The position numbers and the translations under genes are program-made. A stretch of 64,000 nucleotides of DNA from Vagococcus zengguangii (GTDB taxonomy: Bacteria; Bacillota; Bacilli; Lactobacillales; Vagococcaceae), in NCBI RefSeq assembly GCF_005145005.1, contig NZ_CP039712.1, positions 1,333,001 to 1,397,000 on the forward strand, written 5' to 3'. Below, piece by piece: positions 44,231-57,370 of the stretch. The notes under the pieces were generated by a model. It saw nothing but the letters and a program-made list of their open reading frames with translations, was not told the origin of the DNA and made no database searches. How positions within the stretch are numbered: position 1 is the first letter of the stretch; each line of letters opens with the position of its first letter.

Positions 44231-45605
44231 TCTCATATGAGATCAGTCTGTTCAACTCCACCGCATATTCCATCGGTAGTTCTTTGGTAAATGGTTCAAC
44301 GAATCCCATAACAATCATCTCTGTTGCTTGTTCTTCTGACAAGCCGCGGCTCATCAAGTAGTACAATTGTTCTTCAGAGATTTTTGATACTTTCGCCTCG
44401 TGCTCTAAAGCTACTTGGCTGTTGTGAATTTCGTTAAATGGAATCGTATCTGATTTCGATAAGTTATCCATAATAATCGTATCACATTCGATATGTGAGA
44501 TTGATCCTTGGCTTTCTTTACCGAATGTTACTTGTCCACGGTAGTTCACTTCGCCGCCACCACGTGCGATTGATTTAGAAACAATCGAACTAGATGTGTT
44601 TGGCGCGTTATGAATCATTTTAGCACCAGTATCTTGGATTTGTCCTTTGTTAGCAAAGGCTACTGTTAACATCGTACCACGCGCACCGCGGCCATTTAAT
44701 TGGACACTTGGGTATTTCATGGTTGTTTTCGCGCCGATGTTACCGTCAATCCATTCAACCGTTGCGTTTTCCATGGCACGTGCACGTTTTGTTACTAGGT
44801 TGTAGACGTTATCTGACCAGTTTTGGATGGTTGTATAACGGCAGTAAGCGTCTTTTAACGTAAAGATTTCAACAATCGCTGCATGTAAGCTATTTGATGA
44901 ATACGTTGGGGCTGTACAACCTTCAACGTAATGCACGCTTGCACCTTCGTCAACGATAATTAAAGTACGTTCAAATTGTCCCATGTTTTCGTCGTTAATA
45001 CGGAAATAAGTTTGTAATGGTACTTCCACTTTCACGCCTTTTGGTACATAGATGAACGTACCACCTGACCATACGGCTGAGTTTAGTGCGGCTAATTTGT
45101 TATCAGTTGGTGGCACTAATTTTGAGAAGTATTCTTTGAATAAATCTGGGTATTCTTTTAACGCTGAATCTGTGTCAGTAAAGACCACACCCATTTTTTC
45201 AAATTCTTCTTTCATGTTGTGGTAAACCACTTCTGACTCGTACTGAGCTGAAGCACCTGATAAATATTTTTGTTCAGCTTCAGGGATTCCTAAACGCTCG
45301 AATGTTTCTTTAATTTTTTCAGGTACATCTTCCCAATCACGTGCAGGATTGTTACTTGATTTTTTATAGTAAGTAATGGCATCAAAGTCGATATCTGATA
45401 AATCAGGTCCCCACTCTTGCATTGCCATATTATTAAATGCTTCTAATGAACGTAAACGGAACTCTAACATCCACTCTGGTTCATTTTTGACACGTGAAAT
45501 TTCACGTACGATTTCTTCACTTAGTCCTTTACCAGTTGTATAAACTGGCTCGACTTCATCACGAAAACCAAATTGGTAATCCCCAACTACAGGTACATCC
45601 GTCAT
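44211..45605 (-). CDS. sufB: Fe-S cluster scaffold protein SufB
   Basis: 464-residue subunit of the SufBC2D scaffold, which assembles iron-sulfur clusters in the cytosol. The conserved C-terminal beta-helix core ([20 protein letters not shown], then [11 protein letters not shown] and [16 protein letters not shown]) and final [26 protein letters not shown] are typical. ATG 45605 has GGAG 8 bases upstream; longer frames lack a site. It follows sufU after 5 bases and is last in sufCDSUB. Its last codons are the insertion target of the islands and remain intact. Confidence 0.95.
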   Translation of the reverse strand: MTDVPVVGDYQFGFRDEVEPVYTTGKGLSEEIVREISRVKNEPEWMLEFRLRSLEAFNNMAMQEWGPDLSDIDFDAITYYKKSSNNPARDWEDVPEKIKETFERLGIPEAEQKYLSGASAQYESEVVYHNMKEEFEKMGVVFTDTDSALKEYPDLFKEYFSKLVPPTDNKLAALNSAVWSGGTFIYVPKGVKVEVPLQTYFRINDENMGQFERTLIIVDEGASVHYVEGCTAPTYSSNSLHAAIVEIFTLKDAYCRYTTIQNWSDNVYNLVTKRARAMENATVEWIDGNIGAKTTMKYPSVQLNGRGARGTMLTVAFANKGQIQDTGAKMIHNAPNTSSSIVSKSIARGGGEVNYRGQVTFGKESQGSISHIECDTIIMDNLSKSDTIPFNEIHNSQVALEHEAKVSKISEEQLYYLMSRGLSEEQATEMIVMGFVEPFTKELPMEYAVELNRLISYEMEGSVG

Positions 45606-45610
45606 TGTCT

Positions 45611-48594
<2,984 letters not shown>

Positions 48595-48607
48595 TTTCGT
48601 CGCTCCT

Positions 48608-49375
48608 TTATTCTTCAGTTAATTCGATTCCTAATTCAGCACTAATGCCGGCATATCCTTCTGCTTCTAAACGACGTGCTAAATCAGCATCGCCTGTTTT
48701 CACAACGCGACCATCCATCATGATATGAACCACGTCTGGTGTGATGTAGTTTAATAAGCGTTGGTAGTGAGTAATGATTAAGGCACCGAAGTTTTCGCCA
48801 CGCATTTCATTTACCCCTTTTGATACAACTTTCAACGCGTCAATATCTAAACCTGAGTCGATTTCATCTAAAATCGCAAAAGTTGGTTCTAACATTAATA
48901 ATTGCAGGATTTCGTTACGTTTTTTCTCGCCACCTGAGAAGCCTTCGTTTAAATAACGTTCAGCCATCTCTTCAGACATATCTAATAATGCCATTTTTTC
49001 ATCTAATTTTGTGATGAAGTCCATGACCGAAATTTTGTCTTCGTCTTCTTTACCAGCGTTCATTGCGGCACGCATGAATTCAGCGTTAGTAATACCTGGA
49101 ATTTCGCTTGGGTATTGCATAGCTAAGAAGACACCCGCACGCGCGCGTTCGTCAACTTCTAATTCTAATAAGTTCACACCATCCAATAACACTTCACCTT
49201 GTGTTACTTCATAGTTTGGGTGACCCATGATAGCTGCTGATAAAGTCGATTTACCAGTACCATTTGGCCCCATGATTGCATGAATTTCATTTGTGTTAAT
49301 CGTCAAATTAACACCTTTTAAAATTTCTTTATCCTCTATGCTAACATGCAAATCTTTTATTTCTAAAACTGCCAT
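48608..49375 (-). CDS. sufC: Fe-S cluster assembly ATPase SufC
   Basis: 255-residue ABC-type ATPase, soluble, dimerises on SufB/SufD to drive cluster assembly. Walker A GPNGTGKST, the SufC-type signature GFSGGEKKRNEI and Walker B AILDEIDSGLD are present. GGAGGG lies 9 bases before the ATG. First gene of sufCDSUB, with a good promoter and dyad upstream. Confidence 0.96.
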   Translation of the reverse strand: MAVLEIKDLHVSIEDKEILKGVNLTINTNEIHAIMGPNGTGKSTLSAAIMGHPNYEVTQGEVLLDGVNLLELEVDERARAGVFLAMQYPSEIPGITNAEFMRAAMNAGKEDEDKISVMDFITKLDEKMALLDMSEEMAERYLNEGFSGGEKKRNEILQLLMLEPTFAILDEIDSGLDIDALKVVSKGVNEMRGENFGALIITHYQRLLNYITPDVVHIMMDGRVVKTGDADLARRLEAEGYAGISAELGIELTEE

Positions 49376-49415
49376 GTATTATTTCCCTCCATTGTCACTA
49401 AATTTTTATCTTTGT

Positions 49416-49454
49416 GATACAACTAATTGTATCTTAATTGAAAATGAAATTCAA
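49416..49454 (-). promoter_or_regulatory. suf promoter overlapped by a dyad
   Basis: Minus-strand -35 TTGAAT (49449-49454), 17-base spacer and -10 TACAAT (49426-49431). The inverted repeat GATACAA-CTAA-TTGTATC (49416-49433) covers the -10 and start, a position for a repressor such as an Rrf2-type Fe-S sensor. The regulator is not in the window. Confidence 0.55.
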
Positions 49455-49588
49455 TGATTGAAGGCGCAAAACATTGTAATTTTAAGGGTTTTGGCAAAAA
49501 ATCACGTGTTTTCTAGATAATAATCATTCTAAACTACTGGTATATAAAGCGTTTACGGGTGTGACTAAAATTTTTTAAAACACAAAAA

Positions 49589-49627
49589 ATAATAAGCCTT
49601 CGAAAAAAATTTCGAAGACTTATTTTT
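49589..49627 (-). terminator. Terminator of the ABC exporter operon
   Basis: AATAAGCCTTCGAAA pairs with TTTCGAAGACTTATT with T-rich sequence on both sides; it lies 3' of the second exporter gene. Confidence 0.75.
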
Positions 49628-49643
49628 ATTAAACTATTTTTAA

Positions 49644-51395
49644 TTAGCTACCGGAAACTTGCGCTTGTAATTGATACATCTCTGCATAATACTGATTCAA
49701 TTCAAGCAGATGTTCATGGGTGCCACGTTCTTTAATTTCTCCGTTATCTAATACTAAAATTTGATTAGCATTTTGAATAGTAGATAGACGATGAGCGATA
49801 ATGAACGTCGTGCGACCTTCTTTCACTACTTCCATCGCATGCTGAATCATCTCTTCAGTCTCGGTATCAATATGTGAAGTTGCTTCATCTAGAATCAAGA
49901 TTTTAGGATTACTCGCTAAAGTTCTTGCAAAGGCGATCAACTGACGTTCACCCGATGAAAACGATTGGCCTTTTTCAACGACAGGTTCATGTATTCCCTT
50001 TGAAAGTTTAGCCACGAACTCTTTAGCTCCGACTTTTTCTAACGCTTCTTCGACCATTTCATCAGTAATTCGTGGGTCATTCATACTGATATTGCTGGCA
50101 ATTGTCCCACTAAATAAGTATGGTTCTTGCAAAACAATTCCCATATGAGAGCGAATGCTTTCACGATTATACTCAACTAACGGTTGCTCATCGATTAAGA
50201 CTTGCCCATTTTGCGGGTCGTAAAATCTAAATAACAAATTAATAATCGAACTTTTCCCTGACCCTGTGTGACCGACTAAACCAATCGTTTCCCCTTTTTG
50301 AGCGGAAAAATTAATGTTTTTTAAGACTGGCTTGTCTGGATTATAACCAAACGAAACGTTGTCAAATGTGACATTTCCCTGTTTAAACGTAATCTCTTGA
50401 TCAGAATCAGCTTCTGGTGTTTCATCTAACAATTCAAACACACGTTTCCCACCTGATAGTGCTTGCTGAATGGTTGACATCAATCTCACCAAGTTTAATA
50501 TCGGATCAAACAAATGATTAATGTAGTTGATAATAACGTAAATCGTCCCGATTGAAAACCCAAGAACTCCGTCAACAAAACGCGTGCCTAAATACATTAA
50601 AACCGCAAACATGACCAAGTTTTTAATGAAAGTTGAGAAGTCCCATGACAAGCTGCCATCTAAGCGAATCGACTTAAGTCTGGTATTAAGCCATGTTTGA
50701 TTCGTTTCTTCAAATTCCGCTAGCATGTTGTCTTCTTGGTGAAATAATTGCACAATCGAGACACCTTGTACTATTTCAGCCGTGTGACTATTCAGTTCGC
50801 TGACACTTTCACGCCACTGTTTATTAATCGGTGCAGCCAGTTTAATATACACCCATTGCCAAACAGCAAAGAACGGCAGTAATAATAACAAGGCCGTCCC
50901 AATTTGTGGACTAACAAAAAATAACGCTACATAAATCGCTATTACCGTTAAAACATTTATAATGACCACATTACTAAAGTTTAGGAAGAAATTGGTTCTT
51001 AGCAATTCAACATCATTGACGATACGCGCTGAAATCTTGCCGGCAGGTTTATCATCAAAATAAGAAATCGGTAGTGTCTGCATGTGAGCAAATGCTTCAT
51101 CACGGAGTCTTTTACTAACCCCATTCGACGCATACGATAGTAAAATATAGCTAGCATATCCACATAAACTACTAAATAAAGTCACCAACATAAACCAACC
51201 AAATTGTTGAATTAATAAACTAAAGTCAACCGGACTGTTAGCTGTCATTTGTTCCGAGACATAATCAATCATTTCTTTTCCGACTAACGGAGCATAAATA
51301 GCCGTCATCGCTGAAATAAATGACAAAATAACACCGAAAGTATAACGTCTTGTTTCATATTTAAAATAACTTAATAAACGCTTAAATGTTTTCAC
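49644..51395 (-). CDS. Heterodimeric ABC multidrug exporter, subunit 2 (LmrD/BmrD-like)
   Basis: 583 residues: six-helix membrane domain then ATPase domain. Walker A GHTGSGKSSI, Walker B ILILDEATSHID with the catalytic Glu, and H-loop AHRLS. The signature reads FSSGERQ rather than LSGGQ, the split of canonical and altered motifs seen in the D-type partner of BmrCD/LmrCD. It overlaps the partner gene by 14 bases. It exports hydrophobic drugs; the true substrate is unknown. Confidence 0.9.
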   Translation of the reverse strand: MKTFKRLLSYFKYETRRYTFGVILSFISAMTAIYAPLVGKEMIDYVSEQMTANSPVDFSLLIQQFGWFMLVTLFSSLCGYASYILLSYASNGVSKRLRDEAFAHMQTLPISYFDDKPAGKISARIVNDVELLRTNFFLNFSNVVIINVLTVIAIYVALFFVSPQIGTALLLLLPFFAVWQWVYIKLAAPINKQWRESVSELNSHTAEIVQGVSIVQLFHQEDNMLAEFEETNQTWLNTRLKSIRLDGSLSWDFSTFIKNLVMFAVLMYLGTRFVDGVLGFSIGTIYVIINYINHLFDPILNLVRLMSTIQQALSGGKRVFELLDETPEADSDQEITFKQGNVTFDNVSFGYNPDKPVLKNINFSAQKGETIGLVGHTGSGKSSIINLLFRFYDPQNGQVLIDEQPLVEYNRESIRSHMGIVLQEPYLFSGTIASNISMNDPRITDEMVEEALEKVGAKEFVAKLSKGIHEPVVEKGQSFSSGERQLIAFARTLASNPKILILDEATSHIDTETEEMIQHAMEVVKEGRTTFIIAHRLSTIQNANQILVLDNGEIKERGTHEHLLELNQYYAEMYQLQAQVSGS

Positions 51396-53124
51396 TTTCT
51401 TTCACCTCCATTTGTTGTGTCATGTATTGTTCATAGTACCAACCTTTATTCGCTAATAACTCTGACGGAGTACCTGCCTCTATAATTTCTCCATCTTCAA
51501 GCACCAAGACCTTATCTGCTTCAGCAACAGCTGATAGACGGTGTGTGACAATCACGTTCGTCTTATCTTGTCGAATTTCTCGGATGTTATTAATAATCGC
51601 CCGTTCAGTTTTCGCATCGACCGCTGAAAGCGAATCGTCAAGTACCAATAACTCAGGCTGTCTAATTAAAGCGCGCGCAATCGATACCCGCTGTTTTTGT
51701 CCGCCAGAAATTGAGACTCCTTTTTCTCCAATCAACGTTTCTAGACCATCTGCCATCCGTACCAAATCTATTGAAAAATCTGCTGAGGCAATCGCAGCAT
51801 TCATCTCAAGGTCGGTCGCACTGTTATTTCCAAAGCGAATATTATGACCAACTGTTTTTGAAAACAAGATATGTTCTTGCGGCACATAACCGATTAAGCC
51901 TTCCATATTTTTCACACTATATGCTTGAATAGGACGACCATTAATATTGATCTCACCGCTAGCTCCTACGGGATATTGGCGTAACAATTGTCTGACTAAT
52001 GTTGTTTTGCCGCTACCTGTTTTCCCAACAATTCCTAGGGTTTCACCGCGCTTTAGCGAGAAATCAATTTTTTTCAATGTGGTTTCATCACTAGTCGGAT
52101 AGTTGAAAGCATAGTCTGTAAACTCGATGTGCTCGATTGATTCGATAGTTGCTTGTCCGTTTTTTTCCAAAGAATCTTCAGCCGTTAGTAGTTCATCGAT
52201 TTTTCTAAACGAAACATTTCCTTGTTGGTAAACTAGGACGATATCTGATAATCCCCAAACAGCACCACTTAGCATCCCTAAATAAATTTGAAAGGCAATC
52301 AGTTGACCCAATGTCATCACCCCTTGGCTGACTAGGTAACCGCTGTAAGTCAAACCAATCCCCATACTCAAGCCTGTTAATAATTTAGCCACTTGCCCAA
52401 TAGAACCATTATAGACGACTAAATTATTGGCTTTTTTCAAAACTTGTGAGGTTCTCTCTTGGAAACGTGCTTGTTCTAATTCTTTTTTTCCGTATGCACG
52501 CATTACGCGAACACCATCGACCATTTCTAACACTTCATTACTTAATTTGGCCACCGAATCTCGGTTATTTTCGTAGAGCACATCAATCTTCGACCATAGT
52601 TTAAAGACGATATAACCGAATAAAACTAGCGGTAAAATACTGACCGCTGTAGCTTGCCATGACGTCGTCACAATCATGATTGTTAAAATACTCACTGTCC
52701 ACGTCACATTCGAGACAATTAACATGAAGCCATACCCAATCGTGTCACCTAAATAGTCAATATCACTAGTCATACGCGTCATTAAATCACCTGAACGAAA
52801 GCGCTCGTAAAATGGCGTACGCAAGTGTAGTAATTTTTTGTATACCTTGTTTCGCAGTTCAGACTGGTATTGGTATGATTGACTAAAAAGCGTCACGACC
52901 CAGATGACATCCACTACGTAAATACAGATCACGCTAATAAAAAATATTGATAAATACAACCATAAATTATCACGACTTAAGTTGTTCACGACTATAGCAT
53001 CAATGAATTTTTGAATCATTAAATTTGGCACTAGTGTTAAACCCGATGACACTAAGGCAAAGCATGTGGCAATACCATACGCCAGTGGATGTTTTTTTAT
53101 ATAATTCCAAAATGTTTTTAGCAT
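51382..53124 (-). CDS. Heterodimeric ABC multidrug exporter, subunit 1 (LmrC/BmrC-like)
   Basis: 580 residues with a six-helix domain and an ATPase domain. Walker A GKTGSGKTTL and a canonical signature VSISGGQKQR are kept, but Walker B ends LLVLDDSLSAVD with Asp in place of the catalytic Glu, the degenerate site typical of LmrC/BmrC. With subunit 2 it completes one active and one inactive ATP site. Its expression seems controlled by a leader peptide and attenuator 66 bases upstream. Confidence 0.92.
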   Translation of the reverse strand: MLKTFWNYIKKHPLAYGIATCFALVSSGLTLVPNLMIQKFIDAIVVNNLSRDNLWLYLSIFFISVICIYVVDVIWVVTLFSQSYQYQSELRNKVYKKLLHLRTPFYERFRSGDLMTRMTSDIDYLGDTIGYGFMLIVSNVTWTVSILTIMIVTTSWQATAVSILPLVLFGYIVFKLWSKIDVLYENNRDSVAKLSNEVLEMVDGVRVMRAYGKKELEQARFQERTSQVLKKANNLVVYNGSIGQVAKLLTGLSMGIGLTYSGYLVSQGVMTLGQLIAFQIYLGMLSGAVWGLSDIVLVYQQGNVSFRKIDELLTAEDSLEKNGQATIESIEHIEFTDYAFNYPTSDETTLKKIDFSLKRGETLGIVGKTGSGKTTLVRQLLRQYPVGASGEININGRPIQAYSVKNMEGLIGYVPQEHILFSKTVGHNIRFGNNSATDLEMNAAIASADFSIDLVRMADGLETLIGEKGVSISGGQKQRVSIARALIRQPELLVLDDSLSAVDAKTERAIINNIREIRQDKTNVIVTHRLSAVAEADKVLVLEDGEIIEAGTPSELLANKGWYYEQYMTQQMEVKESENI

Positions 53125-53189
53125 AAATTCTTCTTTCCCACCTTTACATCCATAAATTTGTTTTTGTTATTATGTTAAAAAAGCGCACA

Positions 53190-53232
53190 AAAAAACCCAT
53201 AAATTGTCGAATCGCATTTCTCCGCAATTTAC
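53190..53232 (-). terminator. Attenuator-type terminator before the ABC exporter genes
   Basis: On the minus strand TAAATTG ... CAATTTA closes a hairpin followed by seven Ts, between the leader peptide and the exporter. Directly 5', TTACC-AACC-GGTAA forms a competing stem that shares TAAATT with the terminator arm, so one could exclude the other. Confidence 0.6.
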
Positions 53233-53303
53233 CGGTTGGTAAGTTATTTATTCATAATTATCATAAAGCCAACGTACACAGACTGAGACATACAAAAAGC
53301 CCG

Positions 53304-53393
53304 CTACAAAATGATAGACACCGAATAAGGAGTAAATAGATCCATATCTTTTTTATTTGATTTTTGTTGTTTGATCACATTGATAGTTAACAT
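53304..53393 (-). CDS. 29-residue leader peptide of the ABC exporter operon
   Basis: ATG with a near-perfect ribosome-binding site (AAAGGAG, 8 bases upstream), encoding a 29-residue peptide that starts MLTINVIKQQ and ends SVSIIL before TAG. It is followed by the attenuator and the exporter genes. In Bacillus subtilis the bmrB leader controls bmrCD by ribosome-mediated attenuation; the layout here is the same, though the peptide sequence is unrelated as far as I can see. Drug-stalled ribosomes would favour read-through. Confidence 0.6.
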   Translation of the reverse strand: MLTINVIKQQKSNKKDMDLFTPYSVSIIL

Positions 53394-53449
53394 GAGTCTT
53401 GCTCCTTTCTTCCGCTATTATTTGTTTTGTTCGCTTTCTCTTAACTTCT

Positions 53450-53479
53450 ACAATTTACTATATAAAAATTAAATTGTAA
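53450..53479. promoter_or_regulatory. Dyad at the promoter of the exporter leader
   Basis: TACAATTTA and TAAATTGTA are perfect 9-base arms around an AT-rich 12-base centre, about 60 bases upstream of the leader peptide. It overlaps the likely TTTACA -35 and -10 region, so a repressor or activator site is possible. The rest of 53480-53640 is AT-rich and shows no gene. Confidence 0.4.
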
Positions 53480-53644
53480 AGCACTTTCATCATTTATTTT
53501 TAATTATTTTTTAATTTAACAAATTAATATTACACTCTATATTATTAGTTACATTTATTGTTACTATATAATTCAATAAATATATTTTCAATAAAAAAAC
53601 ATAGTTAACTGAAAATATGTGAGTCATTAATTTAGCGAATTAAC

Positions 53645-53681
53645 GAAAAAAGATGCCTGAATTAGTTATTCAGACACCTTC
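53645..53681 (-). terminator. Terminator of the 63-residue gene
   Basis: On the minus strand AGGTGTCTGAAT pairs with ATTCAGGCATCT and is followed by six Ts. Confidence 0.75.
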
Positions 53682-53722
53682 AATTTATTTTAATATTAAT
53701 ATTTATTTTATTTTTTATTCAT

Positions 53723-53914
53723 TTAATCAAATAATTTAGACCAATCGTCGTGTAAACAAGAAACGCCACGCGAATGCTTTTGGGTAGCTCGGTTACAGTA
53801 TTCTTTATCGTTTACTTTTTTATTAAATTGATAGATTTTGTAACGTTCCACAATGCTTAGATACTTGGTGTTTTTTTGTATAATTCCCAGTACCGTACTT
53901 TTTCGCTTTAACAC
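53723..53914 (-). CDS. Unknown basic protein, 63 residues
   Basis: Not recognised. Basic, with two cysteines (EYCNRATQ, VSCLHDDW) and ending DDWSKLFD. GTG start with GGAAGGG about 6 bases upstream. It forms a full small unit with a strong promoter (53959-53987) and its own terminator, so I think it is expressed. It could also be a short regulatory RNA with a chance reading frame. Confidence 0.5.
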   Translation of the reverse strand: MLKRKSTVLGIIQKNTKYLSIVERYKIYQFNKKVNDKEYCNRATQKHSRGVSCLHDDWSKLFD

Positions 53915-53958
53915 TGCTTTCCCTTCCTTTTCCCCATAATAAAAATCAACCGAACATC

Positions 53959-53987
53959 ATTATAATAGATGGGAAATGTTTTGTCAC
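53959..53987 (-). promoter_or_regulatory. Strong promoter of the 63-residue gene
   Basis: -35 GTGACA (53982-53987), 17-base spacer and perfect -10 TATAAT (53959-53964). Confidence 0.7.
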
Positions 53988-54077
53988 TCATTTCTGAAAT
54001 TTTCAAAAATTTTGTAGAGATTTATTACTATTTTCTTACCAAATTCTAATGAATGTTGATCATTAAATAAATAAAAT

Positions 54078-54121
54078 AACCTACCAATCAATCACCTTTT
54101 CAGACAATTAACTAGTAGGTT
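54078..54121 (-). terminator. Terminator of mnmA
   Basis: AACCTACTAGTTAAT pairs, with some G-U pairs, with ATTGATTGGTAGGTT on the minus strand, followed by a T-rich stretch. Confidence 0.6.
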
Positions 54122-54135
54122 GTATAATACGAAGA

Positions 54136-55299
<1,164 letters not shown>

Positions 55300-55420
55300 C
55301 TACGATTTGAAGGTCGGAAATTTCAGTCAATCCATTATATACTGTTTGCGGAAAAAATGCACGTTTTGATTCACAATTAACACTAAATTTCGTTTCTTGA
55401 TTGACTATTCTCTAACGAAA

Positions 55421-55445
55421 AAAGAAAGCCACACAGCTGTGACTT
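55421..55445 (-). terminator. Terminator 3' of the malY region
   Basis: On the minus strand AAGTCACAG pairs with CTGTGTGGCTT, followed by TTTCTTTTTT. Confidence 0.65.
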
Positions 55446-55462
55446 CCACTCGGCTATTTATT

Positions 55463-55617
55463 TATTTAGAAAACATTTCATAAAAATCATATAAATACGT
55501 CAGTTCTTCCATTTGCGCATTACATTTCACGCTATCTTTACAAATATAATTGCCCTTTTTAGCGTAAGTGCCATCACCCGAAGATTTAGTCGTTGATCCG
55601 ACTTTCTCGCTACTCGC
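55463..55617 (-). pseudogene. Coding-like tail overlapping the malY stop, no start
   Basis: A minus-strand frame of about 50 codons runs from the malY stop region to TAA: it includes SSGDGTYAKKGNYICKDSVKC, then NAQMEELTYLYDFYEMFSK. No start or ribosome-binding site is seen, and a stop lies just upstream. Two cysteines and good codon use look protein-like. Probably the tail of a lost gene. Confidence 0.3.
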
Positions 55618-56812
55618 TTAAATTTTTCAAGCCTGAAATCAAACGAGCTACGCCTTCGGTCAGCGTTGCTTTCGGACAACCGATATTCACACGTAAGAAT
55701 AGTTGATCTTCATAAAAATCTTCCCCCGTCGAAATCGCCACACCGTGTTTAGCCAAGCTAGATTTCAAGTTATTCATGGTAATACCCTTCTCAGCTAAAT
55801 AACTGATATCAACCCAAATAAGATAAGTTGCTTCTGCTTCGACAATTTTAGCCTCAGGCAGTTCACGGGCCAATTCGGCTTCAACATAACGATAATTGTC
55901 TTGAATATATGACATCATGGTATCAACGTAGTCCTCCCCGTAGCTGTAAGACGTTTCTATCCCTAAATACGCAAAAACACCTAATAAATTACCTGTACTT
56001 GCATACGCACGTTCTTGTTCAATTAGCTCGATAAATTCAGGGTTCTCGACTATATAATAAGCAGCCTGTAATCCTGCTAAGTTAAAGGTCTTCGTTGGGG
56101 CATTCGCCACAACTAGTTGTTGCTCCCAACCGACTTCACGCGCCACTTGCATCGCTGGCACAAATGTTTGATCAGGATAAATCAAGTCACTATGAATTTC
56201 ATCAGCTAATACTTTCACCTGATGACGTTGACAAATTTTAAATAATTCCGTCAATTCAGCGTGCGTCCATACCCTACCTGTTGGATTTTGCGGATTACAC
56301 AAGATGAATATTTTAATATCATGTTCAATAATTGCTTGCTCAAATGACGCCATATCTACTTGATAACGCTTGGATTCGCAAGTCATCGGAACTTTAATGA
56401 CGTGACGTTTCGCCGCTGTTGGAGTATTAATTAACGGCCCATAAGACGGTGTTAGGACTAAGATATTGTCCTCTTCTGCAGTCAACGCGCGGACGACGGT
56501 ACTAATCACCTGCACAACGTTATTCATCAAGAAAATATGTTCGGCTTAATAGTGAATATGATTTCTTTTTTGATGCCATGTAGCAATTATTTCAAGTGTC
56601 CTATCCGAATTATAAGCATAACCAAAAATTTGATTGTCTAAACGTTCTTGCATAGCCGCAATTAGTTCTTTAGGTGCCCGAAAATCAGTATCAGCAACCC
56701 ACATCGGGATTAAATCTTCTTCCCCATACAGAATAGGACTCCCATCCCATTTAGCTGAAATAGTGCCTTTCCGGTCGATTACTCGGTCAAAGAAACTTTT
56801 GTCATACGTCAT
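55610..56812 (-). pseudogene. MalY/PatB-type PLP C-S lyase with an in-frame stop
   Basis: An aminotransferase-fold cystathionine beta-lyase of about 400 codons. The frame runs from MTYDKSFFDRVIDRKGT with PMWVADTDF, meets TAA at 56546-56548 (after RNHIHY), and continues in the same frame as AEHIFLMNNVVQVISTVVRAL to the real end. The second part keeps the PLP site NAPTKTFNLAG and CNPQNPTGR. So one nonsense codon, AAA or GAA to TAA in a simple model, split an otherwise complete gene. Re-initiation at 56530 would lack the first 94 residues. The loss is probably recent. Confidence 0.88.
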
Positions 56813-56910
56813 AAAAATAATTCCTCCTTGGGTAGTGGGTTAATTGAACAACTTTATTACGTGTTACCTCAATGTTATCAACTACTAAAAGCCTTAATAA
56901 GCAAATTAAC

Positions 56911-56941
56911 AAAAACTCCTGAAGAACAAACCCCAGGAGTT
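56911..56941 (-). terminator. Terminator of the DUF1831 gene
   Basis: ACTCCTG pairs with CAGGAGT around an 11-base loop; TTTTT follows on the minus strand. Confidence 0.7.
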
Positions 56942-56947
56942 AATTCA

Positions 56948-57289
56948 TTATGAAATTACTTCAAAACAGCCACGGCTGACCATTTCATTTAACATATATT
57001 CTAAATTTTGACGCAATTCTGCGTGTTCTTCTTTTTCATAGATGTTAATTTGTTTTAAACCGTTTGGGGTTGTAACGCCCATTTTTAACGTTTGTAAGTC
57101 TTTAGCGACAGTTATTTTAAAACGTGGACCTGTTTTACTAACCGTCATGTCTAAAGCACGGTCAAATTGTAAATTACCTTGTTTAGTTTCTGAAAAACCT
57201 AAGTCCTTAAATGTATAACGTTTAGCTTGGGGGCTCATTTTGTATTGAACAGGTGAGCCTAACACTGAAGTAGCTTGTTCAAATGCCAT
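56948..57289 (-). CDS. DUF1831 protein
   Basis: 113 residues, alpha/beta, without cysteines that look catalytic apart from one near the end (SRGCFEVIS). Sequence (AFEQATSVLGSPVQYKMSP, RYTFKDLGFSETKQGN) matches the DUF1831 family of Lactobacillales, which is often next to a cysteine desulfurase and mnmA; a role in sulfur transfer for tRNA is likely but untested. ATG 57289 has GGAG 8 bases upstream. It follows the desulfurase gene by 81 bases. Confidence 0.82.
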   Translation of the reverse strand: MAFEQATSVLGSPVQYKMSPQAKRYTFKDLGFSETKQGNLQFDRALDMTVSKTGPRFKITVAKDLQTLKMGVTTPNGLKQINIYEKEEHAELRQNLEYMLNEMVSRGCFEVIS

Positions 57290-57370
57290 TACATTCACTC
57301 CTCAACTCTTTTTATACCTCTATTATAGACAAGTTCGCAAACGAACTCTAGCTTTTTTGCCATAAAAAGA

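Noticed and set aside
53304-53393. The exporter leader region as a T-box or known metabolite riboswitch
   Set aside because: No T-box sequence, specifier loop or other conserved aptamer was seen; a translated leader with attenuator explains it better.
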